A DNA stretch of 64,000 nt, from positions 1 to 64,000 of the forward strand of contig CACNWH010000002.1 of the NCBI GenBank assembly GCA_902624105.1, written 5' to 3'. This document shows, piece by piece, positions 1 through 11,305 of this stretch. Source of the stretch: an uncultured Prochlorococcus sp. (lineage in GTDB: Bacteria; Cyanobacteriota; Cyanobacteriia; PCC-6307; Cyanobiaceae). Within the stretch, counting starts at the first letter, position 1, and each line of letters starts with the position of its first letter. Under the pieces are notes generated by a model that had not been told where the DNA came from, did no database searches, and saw only the letters and a list, made by a program, of their open reading frames with translations. The position numbers were made by a program, and so were the translations under genes.

Positions 1-1093
<1,093 letters not shown>

Positions 1094-1150
1094 TGTCACA
1101 AATCCTATTGCAGTCTTAACCACTCAACTTGCTTCGCCTTGCCTAAATAC

Positions 1151-1201
1151 GTAAGTAAACTTACTAGATTTAGTTTTAGCATCCTTAATTTATTTAAGGA
1201 T
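1151..1201 (-). promoter_or_regulatory. rRNA leader hairpins
   Basis: Perfect inverted repeats GTAAGT-AA-ACTTAC (1151-1164) and ATCCTTAA-TTTAT-TTAAGGAT (1181-1201) just upstream of 16S. Confidence 0.4.
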
Positions 1202-1707
1202 TCAAGAGTGCATTATTGCGTAAGCAAAAATGACTTTCCAGATCTCAGATCCGTTTGTCTAGAAAAGTGACCTAAAATTAAGTCAGCGATTCAAGACATT
1301 TTTTTATATTCTTGACGGGACCTCACACCTTTATTGCATATACATCTCTATTGGATTTGAATAAAATTCAACCAATATTGACGCAATAAAAGCATCAGTT
1401 CCTAAGTTTTAAATTTTCTAGGTGCATTGTTTAATTATAGATATAACTAAACAGTTTGAGGGAAAACCCTCTCCTGGTTGAAAATTAAGAATTAATCATA
1501 ATTTTCAAACATCTCAATATTTTTTCTAAGAATTAACTTCTAGATAAAATTGTGAGTTGTGCAAAAACTGAATTTCTGCCCAGAAGAAAATACTAGACCA
1601 TTAATCTATGTTTTTGCAACCATTTCATAAATATTTTTTATTAAATTTTTTGAACTGCTCATTTTTGATTAACGAACTAGGCTGTTAATAGTAGGAAAAC
1701 AAGCAAA

Positions 1708-3147
1708 ATGGCAGAAAGATTTAGTCAAAAAAATTTAAGAGTACGGCCAAGTTCAGATGAAGACAAAATTGTAACAATAGCAAAAGAGCACTTTGAGAAA
1801 ACACTTGTTGAAATTTCTGGCGAATTAGTGGGGAGTGTTGCCGCATTAGAGCATCCAACAAAAAATTTAAAGTTAAACTACGGGGAAATCTTTTTAAGAG
1901 ATAATGTCCCGGTAATGATCTATCTCATAACTCAAAAAAGGTATGAAATAGTAAAAAAATTTTTAAGTGTTTGCCTAGAGCTTCAGAGCACAAGTTATCA
2001 AACAAGAGGAGTCTTCCCAACAAGCTTTATTGAAGAGGGAGGAAAATTGATTGGAGATTATGGTCAAAGATCAATTGGAAGAATTACTTCTGCAGATGCA
2101 AGCTTATGGTGGCCAATATTATGCTGGTTTTATGTAAATAAGAGTGGAGATCATGCATTTGGGAAGAGTCAAAGTGTTCAAAGAGGTATTCAACTGCTAC
2201 TTGATTTAGTATTGCACCCAACATTAGAGGGTACTCCAGTTTTATTTGTTCCAGATTGTGCTTTCATGATTGACAGACCAATGGACGTTTGGGGTGCACC
2301 ATTAGAAGTTGAAGTTTTACTTCATGGTTGTCTGAAAAGTTGCATTAACCTGATGGAATTGAGTAGAGAAGATCATGTGAGTAGATTATTAGATCAACGT
2401 TTAATTCTCACTAGACAATGGGTAGAGGATTTAAAAAGATTTCTACTTAAACATTATTGGGTCACCAGCAAAACAATGCAAATTTTGAGGAGAAGACCCA
2501 CTGAACAATATGGAGATGATCAGCATTTTAATGAATTCAATGTACAGCCTCAAGTTGTTCCATCATGGTTGCAAGATTGGTTAGAAAATAGAGGTGGATA
2601 TTTGATAGGTAATATTAGGACAGGTAGGCCAGATTTCAGATTTTATAGCTTAGGTAATTCTTTAGCATGCATGTTTGGTGTATTACCTGCTCCAGAGCAA
2701 AGGGCCTTATTTAGATTGGTATTACATAACAGACAACACTTAATGGCTCAAATGCCAATGAGGATTTGTCATCCACACATGGATGTAGAGGAATGGCAAA
2801 ATAAAACAGGCTCAGATCCAAAAAACTGGCCATGGAGCTATCATAATGGCGGTCATTGGCCAAGCTTATTATGGTTTTTTGCAGCGTCTGTACTCTTACA
2901 TCAAAAAAGATTCCCAACAGAAGATGTAATTTTAATGGAAGAAATGAGTTCTTTGATTGAAGAATGTTATTGGTGCCAATTAAATCAGCTTCCAAAGCAA
3001 GAATGGGCAGAATATTTTGATGGACCAACAGGCACTTGGGTTGGACAACAATCTAGAACTTATCAAACATGGACAATCGTTGGTTTCCTTTTAATGCATC
3101 ATTTTCTAAGAGAAAGTCGAGAAGATATCAATATACTAGATATTTAA
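1708..3147 (+). CDS. Alkaline/neutral invertase-like protein (GH100 family)
   Basis: 479 aa ORF; motifs such as NYGEIFLRDNVPVMIYL, FPTSFIEE, GRITSADASLWWPILCW and PWSYHNGGHWPSLLWF resemble GH100 invertases. Confidence 0.85.
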   Translation: MAERFSQKNLRVRPSSDEDKIVTIAKEHFEKTLVEISGELVGSVAALEHPTKNLKLNYGEIFLRDNVPVMIYLITQKRYEIVKKFLSVCLELQSTSYQTRGVFPTSFIEEGGKLIGDYGQRSIGRITSADASLWWPILCWFYVNKSGDHAFGKSQSVQRGIQLLLDLVLHPTLEGTPVLFVPDCAFMIDRPMDVWGAPLEVEVLLHGCLKSCINLMELSREDHVSRLLDQRLILTRQWVEDLKRFLLKHYWVTSKTMQILRRRPTEQYGDDQHFNEFNVQPQVVPSWLQDWLENRGGYLIGNIRTGRPDFRFYSLGNSLACMFGVLPAPEQRALFRLVLHNRQHLMAQMPMRICHPHMDVEEWQNKTGSDPKNWPWSYHNGGHWPSLLWFFAASVLLHQKRFPTEDVILMEEMSSLIEECYWCQLNQLPKQEWAEYFDGPTGTWVGQQSRTYQTWTIVGFLLMHHFLRESREDINILDI

Positions 3148-3151
3148 ATAA

Positions 3152-3634
3152 TCAAAATAAACCTAAAGTTAATGATTTATCAATTGGTAAACAAGCACCA
3201 ATTCCGAGATAAATAGTTAAAAATGTTCCAAAAAGAAAAACTGCCATGGCTATGGGTCTCCTAAATGGGTTTGAAAATTTATTTACATTTTCAATGAAAG
3301 GTAAAATCATCAACCCTAGAGGAATAAGAGTTTGTAAAGCGATCCCAAGCAATTTGTTGGGCACAACTCTCAAGATCTGAAAAACGGGATATAAATACCA
3401 TTCAGGCAGAATCTCGAGGGGAGTAGCGAAAGGATTTGCTTTATCTCCAAGCATAGCTGGATCTAAGACAGCAAGGCCGACTACACAAGCTATAGTACCA
3501 AGAATCACAACTGGAAAAATATAAAGCAGATCATTTGGCCAAGCTGGTTCTCCGTAATAGTTATGGCCCATACCCTTTGCTAGCTTAGCTCTTAATTTTG
3601 GATCGGATAAATCTGGTTTTTTTAGAGTAGACAT
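3152..3634 (-). CDS. petD: Cytochrome b6-f complex subunit IV
   Basis: [47 protein letters not shown]...; follows petB. Confidence 0.98.
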   Translation of the reverse strand: MSTLKKPDLSDPKLRAKLAKGMGHNYYGEPAWPNDLLYIFPVVILGTIACVVGLAVLDPAMLGDKANPFATPLEILPEWYLYPVFQILRVVPNKLLGIALQTLIPLGLMILPFIENVNKFSNPFRRPIAMAVFLFGTFLTIYLGIGACLPIDKSLTLGLF

Positions 3635-3674
3635 ATTTCTTTTTGGTTTTAGTGCATAGAGATATTATAAATTT

Positions 3675-4331
3675 TTACAGTGGTCCGGAAATACCTTGTT
3701 TACGAATCATTAGAAAGTGCATAAGCATAAATACAGCTAATGACCAAGGTAAAACAAATGTATGTAAACTATAGAATCTTGTGAGAGTTGATTGGCCAAC
3801 GCTTTCTCCTCCTCTCAAGAGTTCTACCATGAAATCCCCGATAATAGGTATTGCAGCAGGAACACCTGAAACAATTTTTACTGCCCAGTATCCCACTTGA
3901 TCCCAAGGTAAAGAATAACCAGTGACACCAAATGCAACAGTGATGACAGCCATAACTACTCCTGTAACCCAAGTTAGTTCTCTTGGCCTTTTGAATCCTC
4001 CAGTTAAATAGACTCTAAACACATGAAGAATTAACATTAAAACCATCATTGAAGCGCTCCAACGATGGACAGACCTTATTAACCATCCAAAACTAACGTC
4101 GGTCATTAAATAACTCACAGAATTATAAGCTTGCGTTACAGTAGGCTTATAATAAAAAGTCATTGCAAAACCTGTTGCAAATTGAATCAAGAAGCAAACT
4201 AATGTTATGCCTCCTAAACAATAAAAAATGTTTACATGAGGGGGAACGTACTTTGAAGTTACGTCGTCAGTTATGTCTTGAATTTCAAGTCTTTCTTGAA
4301 ACCAATCATAAACGGATGAAGAATTCGCCAT
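3675..4331 (-). CDS. petB: Cytochrome b6
   Basis: [41 protein letters not shown]...; classic cytochrome b6 sequence. Confidence 0.98.
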   Translation of the reverse strand: MANSSSVYDWFQERLEIQDITDDVTSKYVPPHVNIFYCLGGITLVCFLIQFATGFAMTFYYKPTVTQAYNSVSYLMTDVSFGWLIRSVHRWSASMMVLMLILHVFRVYLTGGFKRPRELTWVTGVVMAVITVAFGVTGYSLPWDQVGYWAVKIVSGVPAAIPIIGDFMVELLRGGESVGQSTLTRFYSLHTFVLPWSLAVFMLMHFLMIRKQGISGPL

Positions 4332-4398
4332 CCAAAAAAAAGCTTTGATACTAGGAGCTTACTTAAAAATCACTAATTTGGTGTTAACACTTAACCCA

Positions 4399-5694
4399 AT
4401 GCCATCAACTTTTAACAAATTTTTATTTTTCAAAAAATCGTTCATGATTATCATGATCATATTTTTTACTACTACATTCTTTAGTATTCCTAGTGCCAAC
4501 GCCCTAAGTGATAGTAAACAGATTGTTCTTGATGCTTGGACACTAGTAAATGAAGGTTATTATGATCCTGAAATTTTTGATGAAATTCAATGGAAAAAAA
4601 TAAGGCAAAAAACTTTACAAAAATCTATAGAAACAACTGAGGAAGCATATTCAGCGATTGAAGAGATGCTAAAGCCTCTTGAGGATCCATACACAAGAGT
4701 TCTTAGACCTAAGGATTATGAATTGCTTAAGTTAAGTAACCTTGGCAGCGAAATAAATGGAGTAGGTTTACAATTAGGTGTAGATGAGAGTAACGGAAAA
4801 ATAAAAGTAATATCAACATTAGCGGGTTCCCCTGCTGAAGATGCTGGAATCTCTTCTGGCTTTTTTATTGAAACAGTCGATGGTAAATCAGCTTTACAAC
4901 TTGGTCTTGCCAATACAGCTTCTAAGCTTAGAGGTGAAAAGGGTTCCAAGGTTCTCGTACAAATTTCAACTGAGGAAGGAGAATTAAAGGAGATAGATCT
5001 TGAAAGGCGATCCGTTGATCTTAGGCCAGTAAGAACAAAAAGATTAAGAGACGAATCACACACATTGGGTTATTTGAGAATTACTCAATTCAGTGAGAGT
5101 GTTCCAAAAAAAATTGAGGAGGCTCTTCAGGAACTGAAAGAAAAAGAGGTTGAAGGAATAATTCTTGATCTTAGAAATAATTCTGGAGGACTTGTTAGTT
5201 CGGGTATAGCAGTAGCAGATTCATTCTTGAATGAAAAACTTATAGTTGAGACTAAAAACAGAGAAGGAATAAAAGATTCGATAATTTCAGAAGAAAATAC
5301 CTTTTTCGATGGCCCCATGGTCACGATCGTAAACAAAGGTACAGCTAGTGCGAGTGAAATTCTTGCAGGCGCATTACAGGACAACAAAAGGTCTGCTCTT
5401 ATAGGTAAACAAACATATGGGAAAGGTTTAATTCAATCATTGAAAAGTTTAAGCGAAGATAGCGGTATAGCAATAACTGTAGCAAGTTACCTAACACCAA
5501 ATGGAAATAATATTCAAGGTAGAGGAATTATTCCAGACAAAATATTAGATTTTCCAGAAGCTAAAGATTTTGGAAGTTCAGATGATAAATGGGTTAAGGA
5601 TTCTGAAATTTATTTAAATTCATTATTAGATAATGTCGAGGGAAATTCCCCAATGGATCTCACGCAAATAACTAATAAAATAGAAGAATCTTAA
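4399..5694 (+). CDS. ctpA: Carboxyl-terminal processing protease (S41 family, PDZ domain)
   Basis: The ORF track starts at 4345; ATG at 4399 (MPSTFNKFLFFKKSF...SANALSD) gives a plausible signal peptide. Contains a PDZ domain and the S41 motif GTASASEILAGALQDNKRSALIGKQTYGKG. Confidence 0.93.
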   Translation: MPSTFNKFLFFKKSFMIIMIIFFTTTFFSIPSANALSDSKQIVLDAWTLVNEGYYDPEIFDEIQWKKIRQKTLQKSIETTEEAYSAIEEMLKPLEDPYTRVLRPKDYELLKLSNLGSEINGVGLQLGVDESNGKIKVISTLAGSPAEDAGISSGFFIETVDGKSALQLGLANTASKLRGEKGSKVLVQISTEEGELKEIDLERRSVDLRPVRTKRLRDESHTLGYLRITQFSESVPKKIEEALQELKEKEVEGIILDLRNNSGGLVSSGIAVADSFLNEKLIVETKNREGIKDSIISEENTFFDGPMVTIVNKGTASASEILAGALQDNKRSALIGKQTYGKGLIQSLKSLSEDSGIAITVASYLTPNGNNIQGRGIIPDKILDFPEAKDFGSSDDKWVKDSEIYLNSLLDNVEGNSPMDLTQITNKIEES

Positions 5695-5729
5695 AAAAAT
5701 AATTAATTAATTAAATTTAAAAATACAAC

Positions 5730-6986
5730 ATGTACAAAAAAAGAATTTTTCATGATCCTATACATAAAGAGATTGTAATAGATAGCTCAAAGGATGAAGA
5801 AGTGATGATTATGGAATTAATAGAAACGGATGCATTTCAAAGGCTGCGAAGAATAAAACAACTTGGAACAGCATCGTTAGTATTTCATGGAGCCGAGTCT
5901 AGTAGATTTACGCACTCTATAGGTGTATTTTGTGTCGCTAGAAAAATTTATGAAAGGCTTGTAGAAATTGATCCTAAATTTGAAATTCATAAATTCACAT
6001 TATATGGAGCAGCACTTTTACATGATGTTGGACATGGACCCTTGAGTCATACAAGTGAGCAAGTTTTCAAACATAATCATGAAGATTGGTCAAAACTTTT
6101 AATAAATAATCATGAGCCTATTAATTCAATTCTAAGAAAATATGATATTGCACTACCAAAAAAAATTGGTGAATTATTTTCTTCAAAAAATTTAATATCA
6201 CATCCTCTAAAGATTCTAATTAGCAGTGAAATTGACTGTGACAGATTAGATTACCTTCTACGAGATAGTTATAATACAGGAACAAAATATGGTTTAGTTG
6301 ATTTAGAGAGAATTATTTCGGCTCTTACATTCTCTCCAGATGGAGGTATTGCTATAAAACCAAAAGGTATTATAGCCATTGAACATTTTCTAATACTTAG
6401 AAATATAATGTATAGATCTATCTATAATCATAGAATTAATGAAATTTGTACTTGGATTTTAGAGAATATCTTTAAAAAAATTAAAAGTGAATACAACAAT
6501 AAAATTTGGATTGATGATTGTCTTAAAAGCTGGATCTTTACACCTCATTCACTAGATGTTAAAAATTTCTTATCTAATGATGATATTAGGCTTTATTATC
6601 ATCTGAACAAATGGAAAGATGAGGCACCAAATCCTATATCAACGCTTTGCGAAATGTTTATGAATAGAAGTTTACTAAAAGCAGCAAATATCAATTTTCT
6701 CAGTAATATCGACAAACTTGAATTGCTTGCTTTCGCAAGACAAAAGGCTGCTAAGTTTAATTTTGACCCATCATTATTTTGCGGTATTAAAGAAAGAAAA
6801 TTTAATGGTTTTGAGTCAAATAATTCCTTAAAAGTTTGGAATGGAAATATATTAAAAGAATTGGATACAGAATCTGATCTAATAAAAATTCTCATCCAAA
6901 GTAAAGAAAATTCATTTTTAATTTACCCGTCATGCATAAAAGAAGATATCTTAAGAAAAATTGCTAACTTAAAAGAAAAAATATAA
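5730..6986 (+). CDS. HD-domain metal-dependent phosphohydrolase (dNTPase-like)
   Basis: MYKKRIFHDPIHKEIVIDSS...RRIKQLGTASLVFHGAESSRFTHSIGVF...ALLHDVGHGPLSHTSE; HD motif. Confidence 0.9.
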   Translation: MYKKRIFHDPIHKEIVIDSSKDEEVMIMELIETDAFQRLRRIKQLGTASLVFHGAESSRFTHSIGVFCVARKIYERLVEIDPKFEIHKFTLYGAALLHDVGHGPLSHTSEQVFKHNHEDWSKLLINNHEPINSILRKYDIALPKKIGELFSSKNLISHPLKILISSEIDCDRLDYLLRDSYNTGTKYGLVDLERIISALTFSPDGGIAIKPKGIIAIEHFLILRNIMYRSIYNHRINEICTWILENIFKKIKSEYNNKIWIDDCLKSWIFTPHSLDVKNFLSNDDIRLYYHLNKWKDEAPNPISTLCEMFMNRSLLKAANINFLSNIDKLELLAFARQKAAKFNFDPSLFCGIKERKFNGFESNNSLKVWNGNILKELDTESDLIKILIQSKENSFLIYPSCIKEDILRKIANLKEKI

Positions 6987-7640
6987 ATGCATTTAAATAT
7001 TGAAGAAAATAATAAATTAATTAACTGTTTTTACTCAGAATCGATAAAGGGATTGAATAAAGCTTCATATCAGTTAGCTACTGTTAATAAAAAAATCTGT
7101 GCAACCTTATTCTGTAATGAACAAAAAATCTCTTGTAACGAATTATTAGAATTAAAGCAGTTATTATTGAAATCAAATATCAAATTAACAAATATTTATT
7201 CATCTTCAAGAGAATCAGTAGTCACAGCAAAATCTCTAAAAATAAATGGTATTTTTTCTAATAAGAATTTTGATAATTTAAATATAGGAGTTGAAGACCA
7301 ACTCGATAACAAAGACTTAACACATTTTGGGATGGTACGATCAGGAGACCAAATATCTTCAAATGGAAATCTTTTCATAATGGGAGATGTAAATCCTGGA
7401 GCACAAATATCAGCCAAAAAAAATATTTATGTTTGGGGGAAATTATGTGGTGTAGCATTTGCAGGGAAAAACGGTAACGATTACTCGACAATCTCATCTT
7501 TATATTTAAATGCTCTACAGCTAAGGATTAATGAAACTGTGGCAATAGGTCCTAAAGAAAAACCTAAAAATAATTATCCAGAAATAGCTCTTCTTGAAAA
7601 GGGTAAGATAGTAATAAAACCATTAATAATAAATTCTTAA
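6987..7640 (+). CDS. minC: Septum site-determining protein MinC
   Basis: C-terminal MinC beta-helix motif GDQISSNGNLFIMGDVNPGAQISAKKNIYVWGKLCGVAFAG; immediately upstream of minD and minE. Confidence 0.95.
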   Translation: MHLNIEENNKLINCFYSESIKGLNKASYQLATVNKKICATLFCNEQKISCNELLELKQLLLKSNIKLTNIYSSSRESVVTAKSLKINGIFSNKNFDNLNIGVEDQLDNKDLTHFGMVRSGDQISSNGNLFIMGDVNPGAQISAKKNIYVWGKLCGVAFAGKNGNDYSTISSLYLNALQLRINETVAIGPKEKPKNNYPEIALLEKGKIVIKPLIINS

Positions 7641-7759
7641 AATAAAGCAAGGTTTTGAAAAATAAATTAATTACAAATAACAATTTTAGATTTACTTAAT
7701 TTTTAATGTTTTTAATATTAAAAATTTAACTTATTATCAACTCAAAGTATTAATTTATT

Positions 7760-8575
7760 TTGGCGAAAACAAATCGCACCATTTTAATTTGTTCCGGCAA
7801 AGGTGGCGTTGGGAAAACAACCTTAACCGCAAATCTAGGAATTGCTCTTGCTCATAGTGGAGCAACAACTGCTGTCCTTGATGCAGATTTTGGTTTAAGA
7901 AATTTAGACTTACTCTTAGGTCTAGAGAATCGAATAATTTATACGGCACAAGATGTACTAGACAAAAATTGCCGTTTAGATCAAGCTTTAGTAAGACATA
8001 AACAAGAACCAAACTTAGCATTATTACCTGCAGGAGATCCAAGAATGCTTGACTGGATGAAACCTGATGATATGAAAACAATAAGTAATTTACTAAGTGA
8101 AAAATTTGAATATGTTCTAATTGATTGTCCTGCTGGTGTAGAAGATGGTTTTAAAAATGCTCTTGCAGCATCTAGAGAAGCAATAGTAGTTACGAATCCA
8201 GAATTATCAGCCGTGAGAGATGCTGATAGAGTAATTGGAATTTTAAACACTTGCGATATTAATCCCATACAACTAGTAGTGAATAGAGTAAGGCCTACTA
8301 TGATGGCTAATCAGGAGATGCTTTCTATTGATGACGTTACTTCTATACTATCTTTACCACTATTAGGCTTAGTATTAGAAGATGAGCAGGTTATTATAAG
8401 CACAAATAGAGGAGAACCATTGACTTTAAATAGTAAAAAATCTCCAGCTTCAAAATGTTATTTAAATGTTTCGCAACGACTTAGAGGTGAAGATATTCCA
8501 GTAATAGATCCAAACAAAGCGAACAAAAGCTTAAAAGATAAGTTTATAAAACTTATGCAAACCAAGATTTTTTAA
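7760..8575 (+). CDS. minD: Septum site-determining protein MinD (TTG start)
   Basis: Deviant Walker A motif CSGKGGVGKTTLTANLG; MinD ATPase sequence. Confidence 0.98.
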   Translation: MAKTNRTILICSGKGGVGKTTLTANLGIALAHSGATTAVLDADFGLRNLDLLLGLENRIIYTAQDVLDKNCRLDQALVRHKQEPNLALLPAGDPRMLDWMKPDDMKTISNLLSEKFEYVLIDCPAGVEDGFKNALAASREAIVVTNPELSAVRDADRVIGILNTCDINPIQLVVNRVRPTMMANQEMLSIDDVTSILSLPLLGLVLEDEQVIISTNRGEPLTLNSKKSPASKCYLNVSQRLRGEDIPVIDPNKANKSLKDKFIKLMQTKIF

Positions 8576-8578
8576 AAA

Positions 8579-8890
8579 ATGACTCTTCGTGACCTTATTA
8601 ACAAATTATTAGGTAGAGAAACTGCAAGTGCTAACACCGCTAGAGAAAGACTTCAACTAGTCTTAGCTCATGACAGAGTTGATATGAGTTCATTGTCAAC
8701 AGATCTCCTCGATAAAATGAGAAAAGAAATTCTAGATGTAGTTGCAAAATATGTTGAAATTGATTTCGATGAAGTTGCTGTAAGTTTAGAAACTGAAGAC
8801 AGAATGACTGCTCTTGTTGCTAATTTACCCATAAAAAGAACAATTTCTGGAGAAATACAATTTAAAAATATTGAAAAAAAAAATAAATAA
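8579..8890 (+). CDS. minE: Cell division topological specificity factor MinE
   Basis: [13 protein letters not shown]...; follows minD. Confidence 0.97.
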   Translation: MTLRDLINKLLGRETASANTARERLQLVLAHDRVDMSSLSTDLLDKMRKEILDVVAKYVEIDFDEVAVSLETEDRMTALVANLPIKRTISGEIQFKNIEKKNK

Positions 8891-8937
8891 AAATTTATTT
8901 CTAAAATTTACCAATCTTTATGTAATATAGAGTCTGT

Positions 8938-9009
8938 GCCGGCTTAGCTCAGCGGTAGAGCAGCGCTTTTGTAAAGCGAAGGTCATCAGTTCAAATCTGT
9001 TAGCCGGCA
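8938..9009 (+). tRNA. tRNA-Thr (anticodon TGT)
   Basis: GCCGGCT...AGCCGGC acceptor stem, D arm TAGCTCAGCGGTAGAGC, anticodon loop TTTGTAA, TpsiC GTTCAAATC. Confidence 0.96.
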
Positions 9010-9015
9010 TATTTT

Positions 9016-9174
9016 TTATTCTTGTTTACCAGAAAATATAAAAGAAAAAATTATCAATAAAATTATGCCTATAACTCGAAACTCAAAGATACTAATAAAC
9101 AAATCAGAAAAGGGTTTTATTATTAAATAAAAAAAGGATTGCAATAAAATAATAAAAAAAATTAGAGAATACAT
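9016..9174 (-). CDS. Small hydrophobic membrane protein (52 aa), hypothetical
   Basis: Hand-translated: MYSLIFFIILLQSFFYLIIKPFSDLFISIFEFRVIGIILLIIFSFIFSGKQE*. ATG immediately follows the TAG stop of the upstream CDS (9175-9756). Not in the supplied ORF track. Confidence 0.55.
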   Translation of the reverse strand: MYSLIFFIILLQSFFYLIIKPFSDLFISIFEFRVIGIILLIIFSFIFSGKQE

Positions 9175-9756
9175 CTATAAGATTTTTGAGATAGGAATTT
9201 GTCCTTCTCTAACCAATCTCCATTTTCCATCTTTTGCCCAAGCTATTATTGTACTTCCCAAACCACTACATGTGTGCCAAGGGATTGGTCCTAAAATATC
9301 AACTTCTGGTAAATCATTAGAAACTGATTCCGCATCAAAAGATGTATTTAGTCCAGAAATATTAGCACTTGATGTTGCTAAAGGGCCAGTTTCTAATATA
9401 AGAGATCTCGCAGTTATAGAATCAGGAATCCTTATCCCTAGGGTATTTTCACTAGTGATAAAATTTAAATTTTTGTTTTTTTTAGCAGGGATTATTAGAG
9501 TGAGTGGGCCAGGCCAAAACTTTGCTGCAATTTTTTGAAAATCATCTCTTGCATTGTTATCGACATAATCTAAAACTTCCTGAATTTGTGAACCCATTAA
9601 AATTAACGCCTTATTTTTATCTCGTTTTTTTACTTTATAAATCACTTCAGAATATTCTGGCATACATCCAATTGCTGGAAGAGTATCAGTCTGGAATATT
9701 ATCGGTTTGCCGATCTTTAAGTTTGCTAGAGCTTCGCTTTTGCTAATTATTTTCAT
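9175..9756 (-). CDS. tsaC: Sua5/YciO/YrdC-family threonylcarbamoyl-AMP synthase
   Basis: FQTDTLPAIGC, KKRDKNKALILM, WPGPLTLIIPA, LGIRIPDS, PLATSSANISG motifs. Confidence 0.92.
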   Translation of the reverse strand: MKIISKSEALANLKIGKPIIFQTDTLPAIGCMPEYSEVIYKVKKRDKNKALILMGSQIQEVLDYVDNNARDDFQKIAAKFWPGPLTLIIPAKKNKNLNFITSENTLGIRIPDSITARSLILETGPLATSSANISGLNTSFDAESVSNDLPEVDILGPIPWHTCSGLGSTIIAWAKDGKWRLVREGQIPISKIL

Positions 9757-9779
9757 ACAAAATGAAAATTTGAATTAAT

Positions 9780-10649
9780 TTATTTATATCTTCCAATTGT
9801 AAATCTTCCAACACCAAATGCATCATTGATAGTTTTCAAGGAATCAAAGCCATTTTCTCTCAATAAATTCTTTATTACTTTAGATTGATCAAAATGATTC
9901 TCCAAAATAAGCCAGCCACCTTTCACAAGAAATTTTGGAGCATCTGAAATAATTTGTTTAATATGATATAAACCATCATCTCCCCCATATAAAGCTCTCT
10001 TGGGTTCAAAATCTTTTACTGATGAAGGTAATTTTTCATAAACATTTCTTGGTATATAGGGAGGATTTGACACGGCTAAATTAATCTTTCCCGCATAATT
10101 TATTAAAGGTTCCCACCAGTTACCACAATAAAAACTTAAATTAGACTCTAAAGAAATTTTTTGATGATTTTTTTGAGCAATCTGAAGAGCATTTATATCT
10201 ATATCAGTAGCTAAACCTATCCAATTTCTATTTTCTTCAACAAGTGAAATAGCAATTGATCCTGAGCCAGTTCCTAAATCGGCAAAAACAATTTTTTTAT
10301 CCTCAGAATCAATAATATATTTCGCAATTTCAACAATTTGCTCCGTCTCTACTCGTGGTATTAAAACATCCTTAGTTACTTCAAGTTTAAAATTTCGCCA
10401 GTAAGAACTTCCACTTATATACTGTATTGGTTTAGAAAGTTGAATATGTTCTATCCATTTTTTCTTGAGATAATGAAAGTTAATTTTTAAAAAAACTTTC
10501 TCATGAGAATTTATTTTTAATAAAATTAAATCGGATTTAGTAATACCCCCTATCAAATCTAGTAACAGATACAGAGCATCTATATCTTTTGTTCGGTTTT
10601 TGATCTCAGTAATCCACAAAAAAAGTTCTTTTGTGGAAATTTCATACAT
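9780..10649 (-). CDS. prmC: Peptide chain release factor N5-glutamine methyltransferase
   Basis: Methyltransferase motifs with SNPPYIPRNVYEKLP, LGTGSGSIAISL and PRVETEQIVE. Confidence 0.95.
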   Translation of the reverse strand: MYEISTKELFLWITEIKNRTKDIDALYLLLDLIGGITKSDLILLKINSHEKVFLKINFHYLKKKWIEHIQLSKPIQYISGSSYWRNFKLEVTKDVLIPRVETEQIVEIAKYIIDSEDKKIVFADLGTGSGSIAISLVEENRNWIGLATDIDINALQIAQKNHQKISLESNLSFYCGNWWEPLINYAGKINLAVSNPPYIPRNVYEKLPSSVKDFEPKRALYGGDDGLYHIKQIISDAPKFLVKGGWLILENHFDQSKVIKNLLRENGFDSLKTINDAFGVGRFTIGRYK

Positions 10650-10658
10650 TACTAAATT

Positions 10659-10817
10659 TTAATTTTTAGGCTTTGGTCCAAGTCTACCTTTACTTGAGTC
10701 TGAGTAGAAACTTGATTTTTCACCGTCACTAGTTGATATGAATAAGCCTATTAAAAAAATCGTTGGTACTCCTACAAAAAGTAAACTTGCAACGAATCCA
10801 AAATTTGTTGTTTCCAT
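10659..10817 (-). CDS. psbM: Photosystem II reaction center protein M
   Basis: Hand-translated: METTNFGFVASLLFVGVPTIFLIGLFISTSDGEKSSFYSDSSKGRLGPKPKN*; PsbM-like. Below the ORF track size cut-off. Confidence 0.93.
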   Translation of the reverse strand: METTNFGFVASLLFVGVPTIFLIGLFISTSDGEKSSFYSDSSKGRLGPKPKN

Positions 10818-11305
10818 TTAAAAAAAATTAAACTGATAGATAAACTATAAACAGTTAAATGTATTTAAAGTGGAAAAATCAATAAAGAACTCAAACTCAT
10901 TAACAGTCTTAAACAATTTTTTTTGATAATCATCAAATTCTATGAATTGAAAAATTTATAAAAAATAAATTTAAATATTTTTTTCAAAATCTTATTATCT
11001 TGATTTGAATTAAAATTTGTAAATTTTAAATTTCAAAAAATTATTAAATAATTTTTACTAAATTTTGTTATTTTTTTCTTAAAAATTTGTTTTTTAGCAG
11101 CATTTACTCATGAAACTTTGAGAATTGTGACCAAAATATTAACAGATTTTCCTCCCTTATTTAGCTAAAAGCTTTTTGCAGCAGTGGTTATTAAGAATCT
11201 TACAAAATAATTTAATTAATTACAAAATCCACTGAACTAGTAAAAAAACCCTTACTATCATGATGTTTAGCTGTTAAAGCAGCATTTCTATAAAAGAATT
11301 GACCG

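Noticed and set aside
2711-3028. Minus-strand ORF within the invertase gene
   Set aside because: Antisense to a strong CDS, with no recognisable family. The same applies to the other antisense or off-frame ORFs in the track, e.g. 4716-5063, 6599-6895, 7755-8081, 11613-11849, 37703-38110, 41633-42055, 50961-51485 and 61478-61714.
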